This document shows positions 17,804 to 26,744 of a stretch of DNA of 64,000 bases, one piece after another. A program made the position numbers and the translations under genes. Under the pieces are notes generated by a model. It saw only the letters and a program-made list of their open reading frames with translations. It did not search any database and was not told the origin of the DNA. Where the stretch lies: contig CAYJLC010000004.1 in NCBI GenBank assembly GCA_964370735.1, positions 1 through 64,000 on the forward strand. The letters run 5' to 3'. How positions within the stretch are numbered: the stretch's first letter is position 1; every line of letters begins with the position of its first letter. The stretch comes from CAYJLC01 sp964370735 (GTDB taxonomy: Bacteria > Bacillota > Clostridia > Oscillospirales > Butyricicoccaceae).

Positions 17804-19438
17804 ATGAAAACAAAAATTATTGCTATAAATTCGCAATTTGTGCACTTAAATCTTGCAGTCAGGTCGCTTAATGCAAGTATAGACCATAAAGCAGAAGTGT
17901 TAGAATTTAATATAAATACCGATATTACACAAGTTTACAATGAAATTTTGCTAGAAAATGCAGATTTGATTATGTTTTCAACGTATATTTGGAATATTGA
18001 CTATGTTTTAAGGCTAACGCGTGACCTGAAATTTGCAAATCCTGATTTAAAAATTGCATTAGGTGGACCAGAAGTTTCGTTCACACCGTATGAAATTATC
18101 GAGAATAACTCTCATATCGACTATATTTTATGTGGCGAATGCGAGTTGATGTTAGGGGAATTTATACAGACAGTAGAAAATAACGGTGATTTATCTAAAA
18201 TAAAAGGCGTGGTTTATGGAAAAAATCTAGGAGATTCATCATATAATTTAGTGGATAATTTAGACGACCTAGCGCCTGCAAAAGATGTCTACCGAGATAC
18301 GCCTGTCGATAAAATTTACTATTATGAAACATCGCGTGGTTGTCCTTTTTCATGCTCATATTGCTTATCAGGCTCGATTAAAGACAAGACAAGATATTTA
18401 AGTCTAGAGAGAGTTTTTGCCGATTTAAAGTATTTTTTAGATAAAAATATACAACTTGTAAAGTTTGTGGACCGTACTTTTAATGCAAATAAGGCTCGTG
18501 CAAAAGAGATTATTCGATTTTTAATAGCAAACGAGGGCGTGACTTCTTTTCACTTTGAAGTGGGTGCCGACATACTTGACGATGAAATTATCGACCTTTT
18601 AAATAGCGCACCGAAAGATAAATTTCAGCTTGAAGCAGGGGTGCAATCTTGTCATAAACCGACGCTTGAGGCAGTTGTTCGAACAACAGATTTCGACAAA
18701 TTATCGACAAATGTGAAAAAAATTATCGACGGAAAAAATGTGCATTTGCATTTAGATTTAATCGCAGGACTTCCTTTTGAGGATTTTGAAACTTTTGGCA
18801 AATCAATAAATAAATTATATGATTTAGAGCCACATCATCTGCAAATTGGGTTTTTAAAGCTGTTAAAAGGGTCGAAACTTGCAAAAGATGCAAAAAAATA
18901 TGGAATTATCTACCGAGATTATGCCCCTTATGAGGTTATTTCAACCGATGTTTTATCGGCAAACGAAATCGTTAGACTTAAACATATAGAGGAAATAGTT
19001 GAGAGATATTATAACAAAGATGTCGGAAGACAGGCTTTTGACATTCTAAAAACAGCATATAACACGCCTTTTGATATGCTTTTAGAACTTTCGAGCGATT
19101 TTAATGAAAAAGGGTATCTAACGCGTCCGATGAATGTTCAAAATAGGTTGCAAGTTTTATGTGAATTTGCAAAAAACAAGCTAAGTGGTGAAACATACAA
19201 TGAGTTTTTATACTCGGTTTTGTATGACATTTGTGTAGTTAAAGGTAATTTGCCACCTTCTTTAGGAGAAATTGTTCTAAATATTGACAATAAGCCGTTT
19301 AGAAATAAATTGTTTGAACTAGGGAAAATAAACGGTGATGAATTCAAAAAAGGCAAGTTTTTTATTACAGAAAAAGAAATAATTATGAGCATAGATGGCT
19401 CGTATAATGTATATTTAAGGGAGGAAATAAAATGTTAG
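17804..19438 (+). CDS. B12-binding-domain radical SAM protein (DUF4080 type)
   Basis: This 544-residue protein has an N-terminal cobalamin-binding-like domain (about 1-130, with LALGGPEVSFTP-like strands), then a radical SAM core with the cluster motif C180-PFS-C184-SY-C187. The ~200-residue C-terminal region resembles DUF4080. Such proteins are annotated as Fe-S oxidoreductases and probably modify a tRNA or small molecule; the true reaction is not established. The next gene overlaps it by seven bases, suggesting coupling. It is not an anaerobic sulfatase-maturating enzyme, which has a SPASM domain rather than this layout. Confidence 0.78.
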   Translation: MKTKIIAINSQFVHLNLAVRSLNASIDHKAEVLEFNINTDITQVYNEILLENADLIMFSTYIWNIDYVLRLTRDLKFANPDLKIALGGPEVSFTPYEIIENNSHIDYILCGECELMLGEFIQTVENNGDLSKIKGVVYGKNLGDSSYNLVDNLDDLAPAKDVYRDTPVDKIYYYETSRGCPFSCSYCLSGSIKDKTRYLSLERVFADLKYFLDKNIQLVKFVDRTFNANKARAKEIIRFLIANEGVTSFHFEVGADILDDEIIDLLNSAPKDKFQLEAGVQSCHKPTLEAVVRTTDFDKLSTNVKKIIDGKNVHLHLDLIAGLPFEDFETFGKSINKLYDLEPHHLQIGFLKLLKGSKLAKDAKKYGIIYRDYAPYEVISTDVLSANEIVRLKHIEEIVERYYNKDVGRQAFDILKTAYNTPFDMLLELSSDFNEKGYLTRPMNVQNRLQVLCEFAKNKLSGETYNEFLYSVLYDICVVKGNLPPSLGEIVLNIDNKPFRNKLFELGKINGDEFKKGKFFITEKEIIMSIDGSYNVYLREEIKC

Positions 19439-20016
19439 ATATGGAAACTATTGCTAAGAATAAAGAGCGTTTTTTGACTATTTTAAGCGAAAATGTAGAA
19501 CGAAACGGCATAGAAAAGCTTATGGCTTGGTTGCTGAAAACCGATTTTTTTGAAGCACCTGCCTCGACAAGATATCACGCAGCGTATGCAGGTGGATTAT
19601 GCGCGCATAGCTTAAATGTTTATGATGTTTATATGAAAAAGCATTATGAAGAGGGCGTTGATAATATGGAAACGGTGTCTATGATTACGCTTTTGCACGA
19701 TTTGTGTAAGGCAAATTTCTATCAACTATCAAAAAGAAACCAAAAAATCGACGGAAAATGGGTTGAAGTAGATTATTACACGATTGACGATGCATTTCCG
19801 TATGGACATGGCGAAAAATCGGTGTTTTTAGTTGAGAGATTTGTGCGACTTAAAACAGATGAAGCGTGTGCAATTCGTTGGCACATGGGTGGATTTGACG
19901 ACCACGTTAAAGCAGGGGGATTTTCTGTTTCGGCATCGTTTGAGAAATTTCCTATCTCAGTAAAACTGCATTTATCAGACTTAGAAGCGTCATATTTAGT
20001 AGAAACATCGGCATAA
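19432..20016 (+). CDS. HD-domain hydrolase
   Basis: This 194-residue protein contains the metal-dependent phosphohydrolase pattern H59-SLNVYDVY followed by LLHDLCK (His89-Asp90). A later His in HMGGFDDH may complete the metal site. HD proteins cleave phosphate esters of nucleotides or nucleic acids; the substrate here is unknown. It overlaps the end of the radical SAM gene by seven bases and is followed by a strong terminator, so the two form an operon. Confidence 0.75.
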   Translation: MLDMETIAKNKERFLTILSENVERNGIEKLMAWLLKTDFFEAPASTRYHAAYAGGLCAHSLNVYDVYMKKHYEEGVDNMETVSMITLLHDLCKANFYQLSKRNQKIDGKWVEVDYYTIDDAFPYGHGEKSVFLVERFVRLKTDEACAIRWHMGGFDDHVKAGGFSVSASFEKFPISVKLHLSDLEASYLVETSA

Positions 20017-20047
20017 ATTAAACAATTGTTATATATTGCGTATATTG

Positions 20048-20074
20048 AAGAAACCTCCTATATAGGAGGTTTCT
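20048..20074. terminator. Bidirectional hairpin terminator
   Basis: AAGAAACCTCCTA and TAGGAGGTTTCTT form a stem with T-rich flanks, between the convergent HD hydrolase and PHP genes. Confidence 0.85.
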
Positions 20075-20077
20075 TTA

Positions 20078-20773
20078 TTATTTGTCATTGCGAATTAATG
20101 CGTCTAAAATTCCCTTTATAGAGAGTTCGTCTACCTCGAGTGAATTTATTGGCTCGTTTATTATTTCTAGCGAATGAGCATCAGAATTTGTGATTATTCG
20201 TCCGTTAAAATCGACATTAGCATCAATATTTTTAAGTTCGATGCATTTAAAATTATAATCCGGAGGGATATAACCCAAACTCGACATCAGCGAATAAGAT
20301 TGCTTGTCGACATGTGCAGGCACAATTATACAATTGTGTTTTTTTGATATGTCCAAAATAGTGTCGATATCAAGCGTTAATGCATTTACTAAAAGCTTCG
20401 ATTCAATGCCAATAAGCTTATCTTCGTGATTTATAATAAATTGATTGCCAAAAGCAAGTGGGTCATTATCTATCGCAGGTAAAAATTCGTATATTTCGTG
20501 ATACATTGCGAAAATATCGTCTAAAGTATAGGCAAAACATAGCAAATGCACCTCTTCTGCCGAGCATATTTCCATAGCAGGCACAACTATGAGCTCATTT
20601 TCTTCAGCTACTTTAAAAATAGCTGGCAAATTTAAAACAGAATTATGGTCACAAACGGCAATAGCGTCTAGTCCGATTATTTTTGCCATATTCACGATAT
20701 TATTCGGAGTCATTTCATCGTCGCCACAGGGGGAGAGGCAAGAATGAATGTGAAAATCATAGCTTATATGCAT
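20078..20773 (-). CDS. PHP-domain metal-dependent phosphoesterase
   Basis: I start this 231-residue protein at the ATG at 20773 (MHISYDFHIHSC), because a start 60 bases earlier would overlap the previous gene by 70 bases. The PHP metal ligands are visible in FHIH (His8, His10) and CDHN (Asp42-His43), with a further His motif in VPAHVDK and NSDAH. PHP proteins hydrolyse phosphate monoesters of nucleotides or sugars. It is the last gene of the minus-strand hydrogenase-sensor unit and overlaps the DRTGG gene by ten bases, which suggests a signalling role, not DNA repair. Confidence 0.75.
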   Translation of the reverse strand: MHISYDFHIHSCLSPCGDDEMTPNNIVNMAKIIGLDAIAVCDHNSVLNLPAIFKVAEENELIVVPAMEICSAEEVHLLCFAYTLDDIFAMYHEIYEFLPAIDNDPLAFGNQFIINHEDKLIGIESKLLVNALTLDIDTILDISKKHNCIIVPAHVDKQSYSLMSSLGYIPPDYNFKCIELKNIDANVDFNGRIITNSDAHSLEIINEPINSLEVDELSIKGILDALIRNDK

Positions 20774-21093
20774 AAAGCTTCTTTTAAGACAAGCGCTGTT
20801 TCGTAGGTTGGTAAATCGGTTTTTAATACGCAAACATCTTGTTCTTGTGCTTTTTTAAGAGCATCTTCATCTAGGTTCATGCCTTCGGATAAAACAATGC
20901 ACGAAACATCGGTAAGCGTTGCTACGGCGATTGAGTTCATATTTCCCATAACAGTAATCCAAGCAAAATCTGCTGTCGCACGTCCCATAACTATACTTAG
21001 TAAATCGCAAGCATAAATGCCTAAAACATCACGTGTTTCCCCTTCATTTACTACTTTAAATCCAGTTTTCTCAATAAGATTTTTTGTTGTCAT
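20764..21093 (-). CDS. DRTGG-domain protein
   Basis: This ~109-residue protein starts at the ATG at 21093 behind a good AGGAAGT ribosome site; an upstream in-frame ATG is less likely. It matches the DRTGG fold of unknown function, found also in HPr-kinase-like and CBS-linked proteins. It is soluble. It lies ten bases after the sensory hydrogenase gene. A second DRTGG protein begins the same unit, so the pair may form a heteromeric sensor or ligand-binding partner. Confidence 0.65.
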   Translation of the reverse strand: MTTKNLIEKTGFKVVNEGETRDVLGIYACDLLSIVMGRATADFAWITVMGNMNSIAVATLTDVSCIVLSEGMNLDEDALKKAQEQDVCVLKTDLPTYETALVLKEALCI

Positions 21094-21103
21094 ACTTCCT
21101 CCA

Positions 21104-22396
21104 TTAACTTCCAAAATCTTTGATATATACATCAAGTTCTTCGGAATTTCCTAAAAGTTTTGTCAAATTTTCTTTGAATTTATAGATACAATTATCAGTT
21201 GTTGCAAGCCCTCTTATAACATCTTCGGCTAAAGCCTTACACGTTGGTGCACCACACGAACCACAGTCTAAACCAGGCAAAGTAGCTTCGATTGATTTCA
21301 TATCAGCCATTTTTTGAATAGCTTTTGAAAAATCGTGGTCGAGTTCGAGTATGTTTGTATATTCGATTTCATTATCCCAATTTAAGTATTTATCATCTAC
21401 TGTGTGATGATTTACAGAAACAGGAAGGTATTTTCTAAGTCTTTTTAGTTTCGATTTTGCAACATACGGATTTTCGACAGTTAAAACACCACCGATACAT
21501 CCTGCATTACATGCATTTAGTTCTATGAAATCTAGGTCTGCAAATTTTTCGTCCTCTAAGTCTTCTAAAACCTTTAGAACATTTTCAATTCCGTCTGCTG
21601 CAAGATAATTATCGCGAAGTAGCGCGTCGGCTTCGCCGGCAGAGGCAGCCCAAGAAACACCGATTTTACCCGAGCTTGACTCAACTTTGTGCTTAAAATC
21701 GGCAGTCATTACACGAAGTAGACGAGGATATACATCGCTTATCGCCAAAACAGCAGAAATTGCACTTTTTTCTATGCCGAGTGGCATTTTTGCATAAGTA
21801 ACTTTTGCAGGACAAGGCGAGATGAAAATCGCACCTATTTCTTCAATAGGAATACCTGTTTTTTTATGAGCATCTTCTTTTGCAAGCATAGCAGCAATTT
21901 CAACAGGGGCGTTTATAGGCAAAATATGCTCTATTAAATTTGGAAAACGCACGCGAATAAACCTAGTGACAGCAGGGCAAGCCGAGCTTATAACAGGTTT
22001 TTTTTGGGTATTTTTCATATATTCGCGAGTTGCTACCGAAACAATTTCAGCAGCCTTTGAAACTTCAAAAACATCATCAAAGCCGAGCTCTAAAAGTCCG
22101 TTTAAAACAATGTCTACATCGTCTAAATTATTAAATTGGGCATATAAAGCTGGTGCTGGAAGCGCTATTTTATATTTATATTTGTCTAACACTTCAAAGT
22201 GGTCGTATATCGCCTTTTTCGCGTGGTGTGGACAGACTCTGATACATTCAGCGCAATCTATGCATCTTTCGGCAGTGATTTGCGCCTTACCATCGCGAAC
22301 TCTGATAGCCTCTGTTGGGCATCTTTTGATACAATTTATACACCCTTTACATTTATCTTCATCAAGTGTTACAGAGTGAAAAAACCCATTCATCAT
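21104..22396 (-). CDS. Sensory-type [FeFe] hydrogenase (HydS-like)
   Basis: The 430-residue protein has two N-terminal [4Fe-4S] motifs (Cys16/19/22/26 and Cys45/48/51/55), then a [FeFe] hydrogenase large-subunit domain. H-cluster segments are present but altered: SSACPAV replaces TSCCPxW, SPCPAK replaces MPCxxK, and NACNAGCIGG replaces MACxxGCxxGG. The alanine falls where catalytic enzymes have the proton-transfer cysteine, as reported for HydS proteins, while the cluster cysteines remain. A C-terminal cysteine module (LDCGSCGAPTC) follows in place of the PAS domain found in some HydS. It probably senses H2 or redox state. Confidence 0.8.
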   Translation of the reverse strand: MMNGFFHSVTLDEDKCKGCINCIKRCPTEAIRVRDGKAQITAERCIDCAECIRVCPHHAKKAIYDHFEVLDKYKYKIALPAPALYAQFNNLDDVDIVLNGLLELGFDDVFEVSKAAEIVSVATREYMKNTQKKPVISSACPAVTRFIRVRFPNLIEHILPINAPVEIAAMLAKEDAHKKTGIPIEEIGAIFISPCPAKVTYAKMPLGIEKSAISAVLAISDVYPRLLRVMTADFKHKVESSSGKIGVSWAASAGEADALLRDNYLAADGIENVLKVLEDLEDEKFADLDFIELNACNAGCIGGVLTVENPYVAKSKLKRLRKYLPVSVNHHTVDDKYLNWDNEIEYTNILELDHDFSKAIQKMADMKSIEATLPGLDCGSCGAPTCKALAEDVIRGLATTDNCIYKFKENLTKLLGNSEELDVYIKDFGS

Positions 22397-22412
22397 TAAT
22401 CACTCTCCTAAA

Positions 22413-22832
22413 TTATATGTTTACTTTCATGTGAACTGTCGTTCCGACATTAACGGTAGACGTGACTTCCATAAAATCTGTGTTCTTTTTCATATTAGGA
22501 AGACCCATGCCAGCGCCAAATCCTAGCGAGCGCACTTCGTCTGGAGCAGTAGAAAAACCTTCCTTCATAGCCATTTCGATATCAGGAATACCCTTGCCCT
22601 TGTCTTTTAACAGTAAGTCGATATGTTCTTTGTCGATAATCACATCAATAACGCCACCTTCGGCGTGGATTACCATATTTATCTCACCCTCATAAAGTGC
22701 AATTGCAACTTTTCTTATAATTTGAGGGTTCACACCTAGTTTTTTCAGATTTTTTTTAACATTTGCCGACGCTTCGCCAGCACGCGTGAAGTCATCGCCG
22801 TCGACTTCGTAAGATAATTTAATGCTGTCCAT
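22413..22832 (-). CDS. Anti-sigma-factor-like GHKL ATPase
   Basis: This 139-residue protein is a single histidine-kinase-type ATPase domain of the SpoIIAB/RsbW class. N-box-like VAIALYEGEINMVIHA and the glycine lid DKGKGIPDI and GFGAGMGLPNMKK are visible. It has no sensor or dimerisation domain. It overlaps the next upstream DRTGG gene by one base and precedes the sensory hydrogenase gene by 16 bases. It could phosphorylate or sequester a regulatory partner, but no anti-anti-sigma protein is seen nearby. Confidence 0.75.
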   Translation of the reverse strand: MDSIKLSYEVDGDDFTRAGEASANVKKNLKKLGVNPQIIRKVAIALYEGEINMVIHAEGGVIDVIIDKEHIDLLLKDKGKGIPDIEMAMKEGFSTAPDEVRSLGFGAGMGLPNMKKNTDFMEVTSTVNVGTTVHMKVNI

Positions 22833-23179
22833 TAATTTCCTCCTTTAAGCCCGTTGTCCCATAAAAGGCCACAGGCTGTGAACATACGTTCAGAAGTTGA
22901 CATTAAAACAATATCTTTTTCGATAGCTAGTTTAATCATATCTTCAGAGGGTTTTTTTCCTCTTACAAAAACGATGCAAACCATATCCATCATATCAGCA
23001 GTTCGTATAACTTGGCTGTTTACAAGGCCTGTAAGCAAAACCGATTGGTCTTTTACAAACGCTAAAACATCGCTCATCATATCGGCGCCACAAGCAGTGT
23101 GAATTTCTCTGTCGATATCATTTTCTAAACATAAAATTTCGCAATTTAAAATCTTTTTAATATCTTGTACTGTAAGCAT
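22832..23179 (-). CDS. DRTGG-domain protein, first gene of the sensor unit
   Basis: This 115-residue protein starts at the ATG at 23179 (MLTVQDIKKIL) behind TTTTGGAGGT; the longer frame to 23218 lacks a ribosome site. The fold resembles the second DRTGG protein of this unit (20764-21093). Its stop overlaps the ATPase start by one base. It is divergent from the hydrogenase operon, with about 310 bases between the two start codons. Confidence 0.65.
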   Translation of the reverse strand: MLTVQDIKKILNCEILCLENDIDREIHTACGADMMSDVLAFVKDQSVLLTGLVNSQVIRTADMMDMVCIVFVRGKKPSEDMIKLAIEKDIVLMSTSERMFTACGLLWDNGLKGGN

Positions 23180-23489
23180 ATAAAACCTCCAAAAAATATA
23201 TATAAACAATCGTATCATACATTGTTAATAATTACAATGAAATGTTAACAAAAAAAGGCAAAAAAGTGCGTTTTTGTACGTTAGCGTTAACTAACCTGAA
23301 CTTTTTTGTATACAATGCACAAAAATGACGTCTAAAATTTTCACTAAATTTCGGTAAAGAATGTAGAATAATTAACGAATAAGTGATATAATTATAAGGA
23401 ATATACTAAGATGTTACCTCTATGTAATGGGTATTTCGAATTGGTGCTTAGGCACTATATATTTATGTTTAATTTAAGGAGGTCAATCC
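23180..23489. promoter_or_regulatory. Divergent control region of the two hydrogenase units
   Basis: The plus strand has an extended -10, TG-A-TATAAT (23384-23392), without a clear -35. The minus strand has a weaker TATGAT reading toward the sensor unit. Three inverted repeats lie between: ATTGTTAATAATTACAAT (23221-23238), GTTAGCGTTAACTAAC (23280-23295) and TTGTATACAA (23306-23315). They are candidate sites for a redox or hydrogenase regulator. The first partly resembles a Rex site but its spacing differs from the usual 18-base form. A short GTGC-TTAG-GCAC hairpin lies in the nuoE leader. Confidence 0.5.
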
Positions 23490-23987
23490 ATGGCTAACAC
23501 AAAAGAAAAACTAGCGTTTAATGGCACTAAAGAGCAAAAAGAATTACTTGACCAAGTAATCGCTAACCAATTAGGTGACCCAGGTGCGCTAATGCCAGTG
23601 CTACAAAAAGCACAAGACATCTATGGCTACTTACCAAAAGAGGTTCAAATTATGATCGCAGAAGGTCTTAATATCCCTTTAGAAAAAGTATACGGTGTTG
23701 CAACATTCTATTCTCAATTTTCTCTTACTCCGAAAGGTAAGTATAGAGTTTCTGTATGTATGGGAACAGCTTGCTACGTTAAAGGTGCAGGCGACGTTTT
23801 AGAAAAATTCGAAAGAGATCTAGGCGTTAAAACTGGTTCATGTTCTGATGACGGTTTATTCTCTGTTGATGCATGTCGTTGTATTGGTGCTTGTGGTCTT
23901 GCCCCAGTTCTTACAATAAACGAAGACGTTTATGGTAAAGTAACAGTGGACGATGTTGCAACAATCTTAGCGAAATACAAAGACTAA
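23490..23987 (+). CDS. hydC: Bifurcating hydrogenase subunit HydC (NuoE-like)
   Basis: This 165-residue [2Fe-2S] protein of the NuoE family has the cysteine pattern GTACYVKGA and CRCIGACGLAP. In trimeric [FeFe] hydrogenases it joins HydB and HydA to oxidise NADH and reduced ferredoxin together while making H2. A strong AAGGAGG ribosome site precedes the ATG. It opens a five-gene operon ending in hydA; the next gene starts two bases after its stop. Confidence 0.9.
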   Translation: MANTKEKLAFNGTKEQKELLDQVIANQLGDPGALMPVLQKAQDIYGYLPKEVQIMIAEGLNIPLEKVYGVATFYSQFSLTPKGKYRVSVCMGTACYVKGAGDVLEKFERDLGVKTGSCSDDGLFSVDACRCIGACGLAPVLTINEDVYGKVTVDDVATILAKYKD

Positions 23988-23988
23988 T

Positions 23989-24537
23989 ATGACAGAGTTA
24001 TCACTTAACATTCTGGACATTGCGCAAAACTCAATTAAAGCAAATGCTAGTCTTGTAGAGATTAAAGTACATAAAGATACTATTGCAAAAACACTCACAA
24101 TTTATATAATTGATGACGGAAAAGGCATGGACGAAGAAACTGTAAAAAATGTTGTCGACCCCTTTTATACCACAAGAACCACTAGAAAAGTAGGTCTAGG
24201 TGTTCCGTTTTTTAAAATGGGTGCTTTGATGACAAATGGAGATTTTCGAATCGAAAGCAAACTCGGTTTCGGCACGAAAATTATGACCTCGTATAATTAT
24301 GAGCATATCGATATGATTCCTTTAGGAGATATGGCATCTACAATGATGTCGCTTGTCAGTGTTAATACACATATAGATTTTTTATATGAGTATAGGTTAG
24401 ATGATAAATCTTTTGTTATGGATACAAGAGAAATAAAGGAAATGCTTGAGGGCGTTCCTATAAACTCAAATGAAGTATTATTTTTTATTAGAGATTTTAT
24501 AAACGAAAACCAAAATGAGTGTGAAAACTCAAATTAA
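23989..24537 (+). CDS. GHKL ATPase in the hydrogenase operon
   Basis: This 182-residue protein is a single histidine-kinase-like ATPase domain. NILDIAQNSIKA is the N-box, IIDDGKGMD the G1 box, and a glycine-rich lid GLGVPFFKMGA follows. The C-terminal ~60 residues are of unknown type. It sits between hydC and the [2Fe-2S] protein gene, a layout seen in clostridial hydrogenase operons. With the second ATPase at 22413 it suggests phosphorylation- or nucleotide-dependent control of this system. Confidence 0.75.
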   Translation: MTELSLNILDIAQNSIKANASLVEIKVHKDTIAKTLTIYIIDDGKGMDEETVKNVVDPFYTTRTTRKVGLGVPFFKMGALMTNGDFRIESKLGFGTKIMTSYNYEHIDMIPLGDMASTMMSLVSVNTHIDFLYEYRLDDKSFVMDTREIKEMLEGVPINSNEVLFFIRDFINENQNECENSN

Positions 24538-24554
24538 ATTAAGGTGGTGCTACA

Positions 24555-24923
24555 ATGAAAAGTTTAGCTGAATTAAAAGCTATTAGAGAAAAAATGCAAG
24601 GAAATGTAAACGTTAGAGATGCTGGCGAAGAAAAAATCAGAGTTGTTGTTGGTATGGCAACTTGTGGAATTGCAGCGGGAGCTAGACCTGTTCTTAACGG
24701 ATTTACAGACGAAGTTGCTAAAAGAAACTTACAAAATGTAATGGTAACTCAAACTGGTTGTATCGGTATCTGTCAACACGAACCTGTTGTTGAAATACAC
24801 ACACCAGATGGAAATAAAACAACGTATGTAAAAATGGACGCTGAAAAAGTTGCGAAAATTGTGGTTGACCACATTGTTAATGGCAATGTTGTTACAGAAT
24901 ACACAATAGGCAGCATTAAATAA
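24555..24923 (+). CDS. [2Fe-2S] thioredoxin-like ferredoxin
   Basis: This 122-residue protein has the [2Fe-2S] thioredoxin-fold pattern: a cysteine in GMATCGIAAGARPV and CIGICQHEPVV later. It resembles the N-terminal domain of NuoF-type subunits and is commonly encoded with HydABC, where it may be an accessory electron carrier. AAGGTGG precedes the ATG. It ends 13 bases before hydB. Confidence 0.82.
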   Translation: MKSLAELKAIREKMQGNVNVRDAGEEKIRVVVGMATCGIAAGARPVLNGFTDEVAKRNLQNVMVTQTGCIGICQHEPVVEIHTPDGNKTTYVKMDAEKVAKIVVDHIVNGNVVTEYTIGSIK

Positions 24924-24936
24924 GGAGGTAGGCTGA

Positions 24937-26724
24937 ATGTATCGTTCTCACGTATTAGTTTGTGGGGGTACTGGATGTACATCATCTGGTAGTAACCAAA
25001 TTATCAGTTCATTAGAAACTGAAATCGAAAAACAAGGCCTAACACAAGAAGTACAAGTTGTTAAAACTGGTTGCTTTGGGCTATGTGCTTTAGGTCCTAT
25101 TATGATAGTATATCCTGAGGGTGCTTTCTACTCTTTAGTAGAAACAAAAGACATCCCAGAAATCGTTGAAGAACATCTACTTAAAGGTAGAGTTGTTAGA
25201 CGTCTTTTATACTCTGAAACAGTAGTTGGTGATAATGTTAAATCACTTGAAGAAACTGATTTCTACAAAAAACAACAACGTATTGCTCTTAAAAACTGTG
25301 GTGTTATAAACCCAGATAGTATTGAAGAATATATCGCTGTAAACGGTTACGAAGCTTTAGGTAAAGTTGTAACTGAAATGACGCCTGCTGATGTTGTAAG
25401 CGTTATTAAAGATTCTGGACTTCGTGGTCGTGGCGGCGGCGGTTTCCCTACTGGTATGAAGTGGGCTTTCGCAGCTGGCGTTGAGTCAGACCAAAAATAT
25501 GTTGCATGTAATGCGGACGAAGGTGACCCAGGGGCATTCATGGACCGTTCTGTACTAGAAGGTGACCCACACGTTCTAATCGAAGCTATGGCAATCGCAG
25601 GTTATGCAATCGGCGCTTCTATGGGTTATGTTTATGTTCGTGCTGAGTACCCAATCGCAGTTGAGCGTTTAGAAAAAGCTATCGTTGATGCTAGAGAAAT
25701 CGGTATCTTAGGTGGTAAAGTATTCGGAACTGACTTCGAATTCGATATGGAAGTAAGACTAGGTGCTGGTGCATTCGTATGTGGTGAAGAAACTGCTTTA
25801 CTTGCATCAATCGAAGGTAATCGTGGTGAGCCACGTCCAAGACCTCCATTCCCAGCTGTTAAAGGTTTATTTGGTAAACCAACTGTACTTAACAACGTTG
25901 AAACTTATGCTAATATCCCTCAAATCATCTTAAATGGTGCTGAGTGGTTTGCTAATATCGGTACTGAAAAATCTAAAGGTACGAAAGTATTCGCTTTAGG
26001 TGGTAAAATCAAAAATACTGGTCTTGTTGAAGTTCCAATGGGTACTACTTTAAGAGAAATCGTTGAAGAAATCGGTGGCGGTATTCCAAACGGTAAAACG
26101 TTTAAAGCTGCTCAAACTGGTGGTCCTTCTGGTGGTTGTATCCCTGCAAGCCACATGGATATCGAAATCGATTATGATAACTTAATCGCTATCGGCTCTA
26201 TGATGGGTTCTGGTGGTTTAATCGTTATGGATGAAGATACTTGTATGGTTGATATCGCGAAATTCTTCTTAGAGTTCACTGTTGAAGAATCATGTGGTAA
26301 ATGTAGCCCTTGTCGTATCGGTACTAAACGTATGTACGACATGCTTGAAAAAATCTGTTCTGGAAACGGTACTTTAGAAGATATCGATAAACTAGAAGCA
26401 CTTTGCTACGAAATTAAAAAAGCATCACTTTGTGGTTTAGGACAAACTGCTCCAAACCCAGTTTTATCTACATTAAAATACTTCAGAGATGAGTATGAAG
26501 CACACGTTATCGACAAAAACTGTCCAGCTGGCGTATGTAAAGACTTATTAAGCTTTGAAATTATTGAGCCAAAATGTAAAGGTTGTACTCTATGTGTTAG
26601 AGTTTGTCCAGTTGGCGCAATCAAAGGTTCTGTAAAAAATCCACACGTTATCGACAAAGATAAATGTGTTAAATGTGGTGCTTGTATCGACGCTTGTAAA
26701 TTTGCAGCTATCATTAAAAAATAG
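24937..26724 (+). CDS. hydB: Bifurcating hydrogenase subunit HydB (NuoF-like)
   Basis: This 595-residue flavoprotein has an N-terminal [2Fe-2S] thioredoxin-like domain (CGGTGCTSSG, later CFGLCALGP). The FMN/NADH-binding core carries GLRGRGGGGFPTGMKW, and SCGKCSPCRIGTKRM binds a [4Fe-4S] cluster. Two ferredoxin motifs follow at the C-terminus (CKGCTLCVRVCPVGA, CVKCGACIDACK). This order is the signature of electron-bifurcating HydB. It lies 13 bases after the ferredoxin gene and 20 bases before hydA. Confidence 0.92.
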   Translation: MYRSHVLVCGGTGCTSSGSNQIISSLETEIEKQGLTQEVQVVKTGCFGLCALGPIMIVYPEGAFYSLVETKDIPEIVEEHLLKGRVVRRLLYSETVVGDNVKSLEETDFYKKQQRIALKNCGVINPDSIEEYIAVNGYEALGKVVTEMTPADVVSVIKDSGLRGRGGGGFPTGMKWAFAAGVESDQKYVACNADEGDPGAFMDRSVLEGDPHVLIEAMAIAGYAIGASMGYVYVRAEYPIAVERLEKAIVDAREIGILGGKVFGTDFEFDMEVRLGAGAFVCGEETALLASIEGNRGEPRPRPPFPAVKGLFGKPTVLNNVETYANIPQIILNGAEWFANIGTEKSKGTKVFALGGKIKNTGLVEVPMGTTLREIVEEIGGGIPNGKTFKAAQTGGPSGGCIPASHMDIEIDYDNLIAIGSMMGSGGLIVMDEDTCMVDIAKFFLEFTVEESCGKCSPCRIGTKRMYDMLEKICSGNGTLEDIDKLEALCYEIKKASLCGLGQTAPNPVLSTLKYFRDEYEAHVIDKNCPAGVCKDLLSFEIIEPKCKGCTLCVRVCPVGAIKGSVKNPHVIDKDKCVKCGACIDACKFAAIIKK

Positions 26725-26744
26725 GGAAAAGAGGTTTATATATA

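Noticed and set aside
17804..19438. Anaerobic sulfatase-maturating enzyme for the sulfatase at 49.7 kb
   Set aside because: The protein has an N-terminal B12-binding-like domain and no SPASM-type cysteine cluster, so it does not fit that family.
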